DNA from: CAYTRS01 sp964440305
GTDB lineage: Bacteria; Patescibacteriota; Minisyncoccia; Moranbacterales; JAKLHP01
NCBI GenBank assembly: GCA_964440305.1
Contig: CAYTRS010000008.1
Span: forward strand, 1-20,893
DNA: 20,893 bases
Reading direction: 5' to 3'
The notes under the pieces are model-generated. The model was not told the DNA's origin, made no database searches, and saw only the letters and a program-made list of their open reading frames with translations. Below, in pieces: positions 13,861 to 20,782 of this stretch; the first letter of the stretch is position 1; each line of letters opens with the position of its first letter. The position numbers and the translations under genes are program-made.

Positions 13861-13889
13861 TTGAAAAAATTGTAATAAAGGATTATGAT
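13861..13889 (+). promoter_or_regulatory. Promoter of the 68-aa membrane peptide gene
   Basis: TTGAAA (13861-13866) and TATGAT (13884-13889) are 17 bp apart, each 5 of 6 to consensus. They lie just after the preceding terminator. The leader would be about 80 nt. Confidence 0.55.
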
Positions 13890-13977
13890 TAGCTTGCCAG
13901 AAAAAATTGAAATAATCGTATATCTCTTGTAAGAATTGGAGGGTTTGGAACTTTACAATTCAAAGGAGGGCAAAGTC

Positions 13978-14184
13978 ATGAAAGCATTAGCATGGTACAT
14001 TTTTGCTTTAGGATTTGTGCTTGCAGGCTGTTCCTATTTGGAATCGGCTAATGAAATAATGTTTTACATGGGTCTTGCTAATATTTTAGGAGTTGTGGGT
14101 TTTCTTGTGATTGAAAAAATCTTGGAGATTTTTGAACTGACGATGCTTGCTATGGATTATAGCAAACTCCATCCAGTAAATTGA
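13978..14184 (+). CDS. 68-aa hydrophobic peptide, unknown function
   Basis: I do not recognise this gene. The product starts MKALAWYIFALGFVLAGCSY and has two hydrophobic segments (about 4-18 and 28-49), then a charged end. LAGC at 15-18 resembles a lipobox, but with only one basic residue before it; it may be a lipoprotein or a two-helix membrane peptide. I chose the ATG at 13978, which has a strong SD (AAAGGAGGG, 6 nt spacing), over an in-frame ATG at 13936 that lacks one. It has its own promoter and terminator, so it is probably a monocistronic unit. Clean regulatory sites and codon phase support a real gene. Confidence 0.7.
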   Translation: MKALAWYIFALGFVLAGCSYLESANEIMFYMGLANILGVVGFLVIEKILEIFELTMLAMDYSKLHPVN

Positions 14185-14198
14185 TAAGTTATTATATT

Positions 14199-14240
14199 AA
14201 TCCATAGCTTTACGAAAGCGCGAGGCTATGGATTTTTTAT
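14199..14240 (+). terminator. Terminator after the 68-aa peptide gene
   Basis: AATCCATAGC (14199-14208) pairs perfectly with GCTATGGATT (14225-14234) over a 16-nt loop, followed by TTTTATTT. It lies 15 nt after the stop. Confidence 0.88.
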
Positions 14241-14264
14241 TTGATTATGCTAATATAAAAGCAT

Positions 14265-15326
14265 ATGAAAAAAATTTCGCTTATTATAATCTTATTTTTG
14301 GCGGCTTTTGTTTTGAGCGGATGTACTAATAAAGCAGTTCAGAATAAGCCGGCAAGCACAAAGAGTACAAACGGGAGCGTAATCAAATCCTTCGATGGCG
14401 GTAAAAGCTGGGAAAATAAGGTAAACCTGGGAGAAAACAAGAATATAGGGAATATTAATGTGCTTTCAATGGCGATCAGCAATTTTGACAGCAGGGTTTT
14501 GTATATCGGAACGGAAAAAAATGGAATATATCTGACAAGAAACGGAGGAGAATTGTGGGAAAAGACCAGTTTTGGGGCGGAGAGAGTTTATGGAATAGGG
14601 CTTGATTTTCAAAATGCCGGGGTGATTTATGCCAGCGGAGTTTTTGAGAAACGGGGAAAAATATACAAAAGTCTTGATGAAGGAAAGAACTGGAAAGAAA
14701 TTTACACAGAGCCTTCTGAAGGAACTATGGTTACCGCTCTCATGCTGAGTCCCGCAAATTCCGGCATTATTTATGCTGGAACCAACAAAGGAATGATTTT
14801 TAAATCTTCCGACGGCGGCCAGTCATGGAAAAATATTTATAACGGGGAAGGAATAGTTTCCAGTATTGCAATTGATTCAGGAGACAGCAATATCGCCTAT
14901 TTTGCTATTTTTGGAAAAGGGATTTTTCGAACTAAGGACGGAGGAGGCAATTTTGAAAATTTGAAAAAGCCGTTGGGCGAAAAGCTTGAAAGCGATGAAG
15001 CCGTTTCAATAGCCGCGGACCCGAACCAAAGCGGAATAATCTATGTCGGACTTAAAAAGGGAATTGCTCGGGGATCCGAGTTTGGAGACAAATTCGAAGA
15101 CATTAATATTTTGGAAAGCTCCAGAAGCTTTCCTGTTCGCGCCGTCGCCATAAATCCGAAAAATTCAAAAGAAATAATTTACAGCGCGGCGCAAGCGATT
15201 TATAAATCAATTGACGGAGGAATGCAATGGTCCACCTTTCAAGTAGATTCGGAAAAAATTATGCAAGTGCTAAAATATGACTCTCAAGATCCAAGCATAA
15301 TATATGCAGGAATGAGAGAAATCTAA
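14265..15326 (+). CDS. Lipoprotein with Asp-box (BNR/sortilin-type) beta-propeller repeats
   Basis: The 353-aa product has a lipoprotein signal peptide: basic start, hydrophobic run, and lipobox LSGC with Cys20 as the lipidation site. The mature part shows six Asp-box repeats (S-x-D-x-G-x-x-W type): SFDGGKSW 42-49, TRNGGELW 91-98, SLDEGKNW 136-143, SSDGGQSW 181-188, TKDGGGNF 223-230 and SIDGGMQW 315-322. They are spaced at about 45 residues except the last. These mark blades of a propeller like sortilin/VPS10, BNR or YCF48-type proteins. It is probably an outward-facing binding protein; the ligand is unknown. There is no SD. TGCTAATAT (14248-14256), an extended -10, ends 8 nt before the ATG, so the mRNA may be leaderless. 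Confidence 0.87.
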   Translation: MKKISLIIILFLAAFVLSGCTNKAVQNKPASTKSTNGSVIKSFDGGKSWENKVNLGENKNIGNINVLSMAISNFDSRVLYIGTEKNGIYLTRNGGELWEKTSFGAERVYGIGLDFQNAGVIYASGVFEKRGKIYKSLDEGKNWKEIYTEPSEGTMVTALMLSPANSGIIYAGTNKGMIFKSSDGGQSWKNIYNGEGIVSSIAIDSGDSNIAYFAIFGKGIFRTKDGGGNFENLKKPLGEKLESDEAVSIAADPNQSGIIYVGLKKGIARGSEFGDKFEDINILESSRSFPVRAVAINPKNSKEIIYSAAQAIYKSIDGGMQWSTFQVDSEKIMQVLKYDSQDPSIIYAGMREI

Positions 15327-15349
15327 AAATAATTATGAATTATATATTT

Positions 15350-15380
15350 TTAAACTTGTTAATACTTAAACTCGCTAATA
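15350..15380 (+). repeat. 15-nt imperfect direct repeat in the frr leader
   Basis: TTAAACTTGTTAATA (15350-15364) and TTAAACTCGCTAATA (15366-15380) match at 13 of 15 positions. No A/T-arm hairpin like the other gaps is apparent here. Confidence 0.6.
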
Positions 15381-15396
15381 AATAATAATTTTAAAT

Positions 15397-15951
15397 ATGA
15401 ATAATATTATTGAGGAAGGCAAGAAGGAAATGGAAAGGGCGATAGAACACTTCAGGGTGGAAATTGGGAAAATACGCACCGGGCGCGCTAATCCGGGAAT
15501 GATTGAAAATATTCCGGTTGATTATTACGGGGCAAAATCTCCTCTCAAGCAGATTGCTACAATTACCGCTCCCGAAGCCAGACTCCTGGTTATTCAGCCT
15601 TGGGACAGAGATAATTTAGTGAATATTGAATCGGCAATCAGAGAGGCGAATTTGGGATTTAATCCGGCTAATGACGGGCAAGTTATAAGAATTTCCATTC
15701 CTGCACTTACTGAAGAATTAAGAAAGGAATTGGCTAAGGTTCTGGGGAAAAGGACGGAAGAAGCGCGAATTGCCATTCGAAATATTCGCGAAGAATCTTG
15801 GAAAAATATTCAAAGAAAAGAAGAAAAAGGAGAAATTTCAGAGGATGAAAAATTCAAAGGAAAAGATAAGTTGCAGGAAACCATTGATGAATATAACGGA
15901 AAAATAGAAGAATTAAGCTCTGTGAAAGAAAAGGAGATAATGACAATATAA
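15397..15951 (+). CDS. frr: Ribosome recycling factor
   Basis: RRF works with EF-G to split the post-termination ribosome. The 184-aa product has the normal length and motifs: HFRVEIGKIRTGRANPGMIE, then VDYYGAKSPLKQIATITAPE, then RLLVIQPWDRDNL, and RISIPALTEELRKELAKVLG. The C-terminal helices carry IAIRNIREESWKNIQRKEEK. Domains I (three-helix bundle) and II (about 31-105) are both complete. There is no SD, and the leader is AT-only next to the ATG. rseP follows after 80 nt filled by a stem-loop; frr near rseP is a common bacterial arrangement. Confidence 0.97.
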   Translation: MNNIIEEGKKEMERAIEHFRVEIGKIRTGRANPGMIENIPVDYYGAKSPLKQIATITAPEARLLVIQPWDRDNLVNIESAIREANLGFNPANDGQVIRISIPALTEELRKELAKVLGKRTEEARIAIRNIREESWKNIQRKEEKGEISEDEKFKGKDKLQETIDEYNGKIEELSSVKEKEIMTI

Positions 15952-16030
15952 TAAAGTAATTTCAAAGCTCAAATGTCGAATTTTTGGATTTTATATTTTG
16001 AGCTTGTTTTGAAGTTTGAATTTATAATTT
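15952..16030. repeat. Stem-loop element in the frr-rseP gap
   Basis: AAGCTCAAA (15965-15973) pairs perfectly with TTTGAGCTT (15997-16005). Outer TTCA/TGAA pairing is possible. The loop includes TTTTTGGATTTT, which resembles the 10950 region and the ATTGGATT loops of subfamily B. The T-rich right arm runs up to the rseP ATG, as in the other elements. Confidence 0.55.
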
Positions 16031-16031
16031 T

Positions 16032-17372
16032 ATGGTTACTATATTAGTTTTTGCGATAATTTTGGGAATTTTGATTTTTGTCCACGAACTCGGGCATTTT
16101 TTAGTTGCGCGGAGAAACGGCATTTTTTCGGAAGAATTCGGATTCGGATTCCCGCCGAGAATTATTGGAATTCAATTTTTAAGCGGGAAAAAGCGGGAAA
16201 AATTTTCCGAAGTTGAAAGCATGGAAGTTGAAAAGGTGGAAATAAAATCCGGTGGTGAAGAAATAATCAGAGAAACTGTAATTGAAAAGATCCGTAATTT
16301 TTATAAAGGTGTTCCGGTGAGAAGGTGGAGGATAATTTGGGGAAAAAGGGATGGCGACAGCAAAAAAGAAAAGGATGACTTGAAAGAAAGCGCCGAAAAT
16401 AAATATTCCAAAAGCACGATTTATTCCCTCAATTGGATTCCGCTGGGAGGATTTGTGAAAATCAAGGGGGAAAGCGGAGATAGCAGGAAAGATCCGGACA
16501 GCTTTGCGGGAAAATCGGCCTGGATAAGAATCAAGGTTCTCGCGGCAGGAGTGATAATGAATTTTTTTCTGGCTTGGGCGGTTATTTCATTAGCTTTTAT
16601 GCTGGGTGTTCCCCAGCCTATGGAAAAAGGAAGCGCTGATTTCAAGGGATCTAAAATTCAGATTTCCCAAGTAAATTCGCAGTCTCCGGCCCAAGAAATG
16701 GGAATAAAAGTTGGAGATGAAATTATTGGATGCAAAAACGATGAAGAAATATGCCGGAAAAAATTTCAAAATGTCGCTTCTTTTCAGGATTTCATAAATT
16801 CGCACAAAGGGAAAAAAGTTTCTCTTGAAATAAAAAGAGGAAAAAGCGTATTGGAACTTCAAGGGGTTCCCAGAACAGAAGCTCCTTCGGGTCAAGGCGC
16901 TTTGGGAATTTCATTGGTACAAACAAAAATAATTAGCTATCCGTTTTTTGAAGCGGTTTGGGAGGGATTGAAGACGACAATTGATTTGACTGTAGTCATA
17001 ATTTTAACGCTTTTTGATTTGGTAAAAAACCTTATTATCGGAGAAAAAATTTCCGTGGACGTTTCCGGTCCGGTAGGCATCGCTTATCTTACAAAACAGG
17101 TTACCGAACTGGGTTTTGTCTATATTTTGCAATTCATGGCGCTTCTTAGTATAAATCTGGGAATCATCAACGCTCTTCCCATTCCAGCGCTTGATGGAGG
17201 CAGGATAATTTTTATTTTAATTGAAAAGATAAAAGGTTCCCCTGTTAGCCATAAATTCGAGCAGATGGCACACTCTATTGGATTCGCTCTTCTTATTGCT
17301 CTTATGGTTTTTGTCACTTTTCGCGATCTTGCCCAGTTTAATTTTATTGATAAAATCAAGTCTTTCTTTTGA
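16032..17372 (+). CDS. rseP: RseP-type site-2 protease (M50 zinc metalloprotease)
   Basis: This intramembrane protease cleaves transmembrane segments, such as anti-sigma factors or signal-peptide remnants. The 446-aa product has HELGH at 18-22 in its first membrane helix (two zinc-ligand His and the catalytic Glu). A PDZ domain lies at about 208-290. The last membrane part has NALPIPALDGGRI, with Asp388 as third zinc ligand. Between HELGH and the family stretch IPLGGFVKIKGE is about 115 residues of mostly charged sequence (about 45-135), where E. coli RseP has roughly 30-40. Only one PDZ is seen. There is no SD. The GreA promoter follows the stop within 20 nt. Confidence 0.93.
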   Translation: MVTILVFAIILGILIFVHELGHFLVARRNGIFSEEFGFGFPPRIIGIQFLSGKKREKFSEVESMEVEKVEIKSGGEEIIRETVIEKIRNFYKGVPVRRWRIIWGKRDGDSKKEKDDLKESAENKYSKSTIYSLNWIPLGGFVKIKGESGDSRKDPDSFAGKSAWIRIKVLAAGVIMNFFLAWAVISLAFMLGVPQPMEKGSADFKGSKIQISQVNSQSPAQEMGIKVGDEIIGCKNDEEICRKKFQNVASFQDFINSHKGKKVSLEIKRGKSVLELQGVPRTEAPSGQGALGISLVQTKIISYPFFEAVWEGLKTTIDLTVVIILTLFDLVKNLIIGEKISVDVSGPVGIAYLTKQVTELGFVYILQFMALLSINLGIINALPIPALDGGRIIFILIEKIKGSPVSHKFEQMAHSIGFALLIALMVFVTFRDLAQFNFIDKIKSFF

Positions 17373-17386
17373 TCCGAATCTTGCTA

Positions 17387-17414
17387 TTGACACGGATTTT
17401 TTATTTGGTATAAT
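17387..17414 (+). promoter_or_regulatory. Sigma70-type promoter of greA
   Basis: A perfect TTGACA (17387-17392) and a perfect TATAAT (17409-17414) are 16 bp apart. Transcription would start near 17421 and include the hairpin at 17466-17496 in a leader of about 90 nt. The spacing and consensus match the infA promoter. Confidence 0.8.
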
Positions 17415-17465
17415 TAGCGTTATCTTTTCGTAAGGCTTATAATCTTTATAAAACATAAATCGTGG

Positions 17466-17496
17466 CTAAAGCCTTGCTTTTCCAGCAAGGCTTTAG
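17466..17496 (+). promoter_or_regulatory. Strong hairpin in the greA leader
   Basis: CTAAAGCCTTGC (17466-17477) pairs perfectly with its complement (17485-17496) around a 7-nt loop TTTTCCA. It lies after the greA promoter and ends 15 nt before the first ATG. It is followed by TTCAAAATCAC, not a T run, so it is not a standard terminator for rseP. It is probably a 5' UTR structure of greA, either a pause/attenuation site or a stabilising stem. Confidence 0.8.
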
Positions 17497-17511
17497 TTCA
17501 AAATCACAAAA

Positions 17512-17967
17512 ATGGTGCGACTAATGACAAAAGAAGGCTTAAGCAAGCTCAAGGGTGAGTTAAATGAAAGAAAAACGACAATCAGGCAGGAAATAGCCAG
17601 AATGATAAAGGAAGCCAAGGAGCAGGGAGACTTGAGCGAAAATGCGGAATATTCAGAGGCAAAAAGGCAGCAGGGAGAAAATGAAGGAAGGATTGCGGAA
17701 TTGGAAGCAATGCTCAAAAATTCCGAAGTGGTTGAACGCACGGATTCAAGCAATGACGTTCAAATAGGCTCAAAAGTAAAGGTCAAATTTGACGGGGAAG
17801 AAATTGAGTTCCAGATGGTCGGATCGAATGAATCAGATCCGACAAGTTTTAAAATTTCCAATGAATCACCGATGGGAAAGGCTTTTATGGGAAGGAAAAG
17901 AGGAGATAAGGTAGATGTGGAAACTCCGGGCGGAAAAGTTAGCTATAAGATTTTGGATGTGAATTAG
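17512..17967 (+). CDS. greA: Transcription elongation factor GreA
   Basis: GreA enters the RNA polymerase secondary channel and stimulates cleavage of backtracked RNA. The 151-aa product has the N-terminal coiled coil (about 6-80) with the tip motif DLSENAEY. Asp40 and Glu43 match the catalytic acidic pair. The C-terminal FKBP-like domain contains IGSKVKVKFDGEEIEFQMVG and ISNESPMGKAFMGRKRGDKV. Two ATGs are possible: 17512 (MVRLMTKEG) and 17524 (MTKEG). Neither has an SD; I kept the first, though the second gives a more typical start. It has its own consensus promoter and a structured leader. Confidence 0.96.
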   Translation: MVRLMTKEGLSKLKGELNERKTTIRQEIARMIKEAKEQGDLSENAEYSEAKRQQGENEGRIAELEAMLKNSEVVERTDSSNDVQIGSKVKVKFDGEEIEFQMVGSNESDPTSFKISNESPMGKAFMGRKRGDKVDVETPGGKVSYKILDVN

Positions 17968-17988
17968 TGTTGTTTCAAATATTTTTTT

Positions 17989-18023
17989 ACCCGCTGTGCT
18001 TATTTTAGGCAGGCGGGTTTTTG
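17989..18023 (+). terminator. Terminator after greA
   Basis: ACCCGC (17989-17994) pairs with GCGGGT (18013-18018), with extra inner GC/GGC pairing possible, followed by TTTTTGTTT. It lies 21 nt after the stop. Confidence 0.8.
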
Positions 18024-18049
18024 TTTGCCAATTTGCTTCAAATAGGATA

Positions 18050-18142
18050 GATTAGAAGTAAAGTAAAAAGAGAAAAATAAAAAGCAAAAGATTGGATTTG
18101 AAAAGAGATACTTTTTACCTTTTATTTTTAATTTTTTACCTT
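18050..18142. repeat. Stem-loop element, copy 3 of subfamily B (greA-lysS gap)
   Basis: An A-rich arm (about 18058-18090), the loop ATTGGATT (18091-18098) and a T-rich arm (about 18105-18142). The left side shares ordered blocks with the rpsM leader. The right arm 18111-18142 is 30 of 32 bases identical, in reverse complement, to 9891-9922 before rplM. It ends 5 nt before the lysS ATG. Confidence 0.85.
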
Positions 18143-18147
18143 GAAAC

Positions 18148-19596
18148 ATGCGTGAAGATATAAAAAACACAAAACTTGAAAAGCTTAAGAAGATAGCGGA
18201 AGCCGGAATGGATCCGTATCCGGAAAAAACGGATAGAGATACCGACAATAAAGATGTGATAAACAAATTCGACGAGCTTTCCGGAAAAGAAATTATTTTA
18301 GCCGGACGCGTGCGGTCTTTCCGCCCGATGGGAGGATCGGCTTTCGCGCATATTGAAGACGGAACCGAAAAAATCCAGATTTTTTTGAGCAAGAAAAATA
18401 TAGACGAGAAAAGATATAAATTATTCACTGATGCGGTGGAAATCGGGGATTTTGTGGAAGTCAAGGGAAAACTTTTCAAAACCAAAAAAGAAGAAAAAAC
18501 CCTTGAAGTTTCTGACTGGAAAATGCTTTCAAAAAATGTCCGGCCGATTCCCACGGAGTATTTCGGACTCAAAGATACGGAAGATCTTTTGCGCAAGCGC
18601 CATCTGGACCTTTTGGCGAATCCGGAAACAAGGGAAATTTTTCGCAAAAAAAGAATTTTTTGGCATACAATCAGACACTATCTTGTCAATAGTGATTTTT
18701 TGGAAGTTCAAACTCCTGTTCTTGAGCACATTCCTGGCGGAGCCGAAGCCAAGCCTTTTGTGACCCATTATAATGCTCTAGATCAGGATTTTTTCTTGAG
18801 AATATCCTTGGAATTGCCACTAAAGCGTCTTTTGGTTGGGGGATATGAAAAGGTTTTTGAAATAGGACGGGTTTTTCGAAATGAAGGAATTGATCGCGAT
18901 CATCTTCAGGAATATGACAGCGTGGAATTTTATGCCGCTTATTGGGATCTTCAAAAAGGAATGGATTTTTCTCAAAAATTGTTTCAAGAAATTGTGAAAG
19001 CGATTTCCGGAGGAATGAAAACCGAATTTGAAGGAAATTCCATTGAGTGGTCAAGTGAGTGGGTGAGACTTGATTATTTCGAAGCGTTTAAATGTGAAAC
19101 AGGGCTGGACTTGAACGAGGAAATTGGTGTTGAAGATTTGAAAAAGAAAGCCGATGAGCTTGGAATAAAATATGAAAAATCTTATGAAAAAGGAAGAATG
19201 ATCGATGCTATTTATAAAAAAACAGTCCGAAAGAAAATAATCCAGCCGACTTTTCTTTTTGGCCATCCGATTGAAGTTTCTCCGCTTTCAAAGAAAGATC
19301 CGGAAAATCCCAAAAAAGTTTTGCGCTTTCAAATTGTTGCGGGAGGATCGGAACTTTGCAATGCTTTTTCGGAACTCAATGATCCGATTGAACAAAGAAA
19401 GCGCTTTGAAGAACAGGCAAGCCTTCGTACTGCTGGAGATGAGGAAGCCCAGATGATGGATGAGGATTTTGTGGAAGCGCTTGAATATGGAATGCCGCCG
19501 GCTTTCGGATTCGGAATGAGCGAAAGATTTTTTGCTTTCATTATGAATAAATCAGTGAGAGAAACCGTCATCTTTCCGCCAATGAAGGAAAGGTAG
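18148..19596 (+). CDS. lysS: Lysyl-tRNA synthetase, class II
   Basis: This enzyme charges tRNA-Lys with lysine. The 482-aa product has an N-terminal OB-fold anticodon-binding domain (about 45-140), with LAGRVRSFRPMGGSAFAHIE. The class II catalytic core has VQTPVLEHIPGGAEAKPF near motif 1. Motif 2 is at about 238-262 with FRNEGIDRDHLQEYDSVEFY. Motif 3 ends at about 452-460 with GFGMSER, whose Arg binds ATP. The usual bacterial motif 3 reads GIGIDR, so the M-S-E here is a variant. The length is slightly below the usual 500. There is no SD. The matching tRNA-Lys(UUU) is in the window at 12494-12567 but is not linked in an operon. Confidence 0.95.
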   Translation: MREDIKNTKLEKLKKIAEAGMDPYPEKTDRDTDNKDVINKFDELSGKEIILAGRVRSFRPMGGSAFAHIEDGTEKIQIFLSKKNIDEKRYKLFTDAVEIGDFVEVKGKLFKTKKEEKTLEVSDWKMLSKNVRPIPTEYFGLKDTEDLLRKRHLDLLANPETREIFRKKRIFWHTIRHYLVNSDFLEVQTPVLEHIPGGAEAKPFVTHYNALDQDFFLRISLELPLKRLLVGGYEKVFEIGRVFRNEGIDRDHLQEYDSVEFYAAYWDLQKGMDFSQKLFQEIVKAISGGMKTEFEGNSIEWSSEWVRLDYFEAFKCETGLDLNEEIGVEDLKKKADELGIKYEKSYEKGRMIDAIYKKTVRKKIIQPTFLFGHPIEVSPLSKKDPENPKKVLRFQIVAGGSELCNAFSELNDPIEQRKRFEEQASLRTAGDEEAQMMDEDFVEALEYGMPPAFGFGMSERFFAFIMNKSVRETVIFPPMKER

Positions 19597-19608
19597 TACG
19601 TAATCAAT

Positions 19609-19632
19609 CATGTAAGTATGTAAGTAAGTATG
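19609..19632 (+). repeat. Short tandem GTAA-type repeat running into a start codon
   Basis: The sequence from 19609 reads CATGTAAGTATGTAAGTAAG and ends in the start ATG at 19630. The units are ATGTAAGT twice, then AAGT. There is no SD. The repeat supplies alternative out-of-frame ATGs immediately upstream. Confidence 0.6.
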
Positions 19633-20046
19633 AAAATTACAATCTGCGGAAGTATGCGGCTTAGCAAGAAAATGGTTGAAATAAAAAACAAATTGGAGGA
19701 ATTGAAGCATTCTGTTACTCTTCCTCATTTTACCGAGGAATATGCCGCGATGGGAACATCCGACCATATGCATAACGAATCGGTTAGGAATAAAATGAAC
19801 CATGATCTGATTCGCGAGTATTTTAAAGAAATAGAAAATAGCGATGCGATTTTGGTAGTGAATGAAAATTTAAAGGGAATTGATAGCTATATAGGCGGAA
19901 ATTCATTTTTAGAAATGGGATTTGCGCATATTCTCAATAAAAAAATATATCTTTTAAACGGAATTCCGGAAATCGGGTACAAGGATGAAATAATTGCCAT
20001 GCGGCCGATAGTTTTGAATGGGAAATTAGAATTAATTTCACAGTAA
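19630..20046 (+). CDS. Nucleoside 2-deoxyribosyltransferase-like protein
   Basis: The 138-aa product starts MKITICGSMR, a beta strand with the CGSM loop typical of the nucleoside 2-deoxyribosyltransferase superfamily. It continues with ENSDAILVVNENLKGIDSYI and GGNSFLEMGFAHILNKKIYL, matching the family's second half (Asp in the sDaiLvv strand; Glu in the LEMGFA helix as the likely catalytic or sugar-binding acid). Family members exchange bases on deoxynucleosides or hydrolyse deoxynucleotides. The exact reaction is uncertain, and a family of unknown function with this fold is the alternative. There is no SD. It follows lysS by 33 nt, and the next gene starts within its stop codon. Confidence 0.6.
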   Translation: MKITICGSMRLSKKMVEIKNKLEELKHSVTLPHFTEEYAAMGTSDHMHNESVRNKMNHDLIREYFKEIENSDAILVVNENLKGIDSYIGGNSFLEMGFAHILNKKIYLLNGIPEIGYKDEIIAMRPIVLNGKLELISQ

Positions 20047-20321
20047 TGCCTTATTTTACCTATGAAAAAAATGAAAGCCTGGCGCCGATTATGACAGTGG
20101 CAATTTTTGCGATCATTGCGATTTGCGTGATTTATTACTGGTACAATATTACCATTGAAAGCATAGCGCATGCGACGGAGAATATAAATTACGCTAACAA
20201 TATTAAACCGGCGGAGAGCGCAAAAGAAAAAAGCATTGACGGACAGCTTAATTCGCTTCGCGAAAGCGCGAAAGAGCTTCAGAATAAAAAAGACGCGGAA
20301 ATTACAAAAGAATTAAAATAG
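20046..20321 (+). CDS. Small single-pass membrane protein, translationally coupled
   Basis: The 91-aa product has one membrane helix (about 14-33, IMTVAIFAIIAICVIYYWYN) and a charged C-terminal part (about 55-91) rich in Lys, Glu and Ala, likely helical. I do not recognise a family. Its ATG overlaps the preceding TAA by one base (TAATG), which implies translation by re-initiation from the deoxyribosyltransferase-like gene. The two may therefore act together, but this is an inference from spacing only. Confidence 0.65.
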   Translation: MPYFTYEKNESLAPIMTVAIFAIIAICVIYYWYNITIESIAHATENINYANNIKPAESAKEKSIDGQLNSLRESAKELQNKKDAEITKELK

Positions 20322-20371
20322 TTTTTTAGAAGAGTTCTTTGAAATAATCTCTTTTAATGAGGAGGATAAAA

Positions 20372-20581
20372 GTGATAAAGGACAAAAATGGAAATGCGAT
20401 AATGCTTGATTTTCCTGCAAGAGCGCAAATAGAATTTAAGTTAGTAGTGTCGGGAAAAATATCCGAGGTGCATCCGATAGGCAGCGTGATTAAAAGGGAA
20501 GACGGGGAATGTTTCCGCTGTCCCAACCGGATAATTGAAATTGATCAAGAGAAGGCAAAAAAATGGCCGTTTATTAACTAG
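20372..20581 (+). CDS. 69-aa hypothetical protein with a CxxC pair
   Basis: I do not recognise this gene. The product starts (GTG) MIKDKNGNAIMLDFPARAQI and has a single CxxC in GECFRCPNR. It ends AKKWPFIN. No membrane segment is seen. I chose the GTG at 20372 because AGGAGG (20360-20365) lies 6 nt before it; an in-frame ATG at 20357 overlaps the SD itself and would have none. Two further tiny Cys-containing genes follow, each with its own SD, the next at only 12 nt, so they probably form one transcript. Confidence 0.55.
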   Translation: MIKDKNGNAIMLDFPARAQIEFKLVVSGKISEVHPIGSVIKREDGECFRCPNRIIEIDQEKAKKWPFIN

Positions 20582-20593
20582 GGGAGGATATCT

Positions 20594-20737
20594 GTGGATA
20601 TTGAATTCTTTGAATTTCTTAGTGATAATTGTGATTGCACGATGATACTCTGCGATTATACTTGCTTGTCTTGCGGGTTGGTGATTATTTGTGAAGAAGA
20701 AACAGCAAATCCGATAAGGGCGAATTTTCCAGCATAA
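20594..20737 (+). CDS. 47-aa Cys-rich mini-protein (CxxC)
   Basis: Not recognised. The product starts at GTG (strong SD GGGGAGG at 20581-20587, 6 nt spacing) and reads MDIEFFEFLSDNCDCTMILC, then DYTCLSCGLVIICEEE. It has six cysteines: CDC, a lone C, CLSC, and a final C. DYTCLSCG looks like half of a zinc ribbon. Its core resembles the next gene's DYTCLYCG, so the two are probably paralogues. It is short, but the SD, tandem arrangement and shared motif argue for a real gene. Confidence 0.6.
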   Translation: MDIEFFEFLSDNCDCTMILCDYTCLSCGLVIICEEETANPIRANFPA

Positions 20738-20782
20738 GAAGTGAAAAACTGACCATTTATTATTAAATAAGGGGAGGTTATT

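Noticed and set aside
13936..13977. Upstream ATG for the 68-aa peptide
   Set aside because: No SD, and the extension would encode through the AAAGGAGGG that fits the ATG at 13978.
18000..18647. 215-aa minus-strand open frame opposite the start of lysS
   Set aside because: It overlaps the greA terminator, the stem-loop and the lysS N-terminus, which has clear family motifs. Its own sequence is Ser/Phe-rich antisense-like with no recognisable domain.
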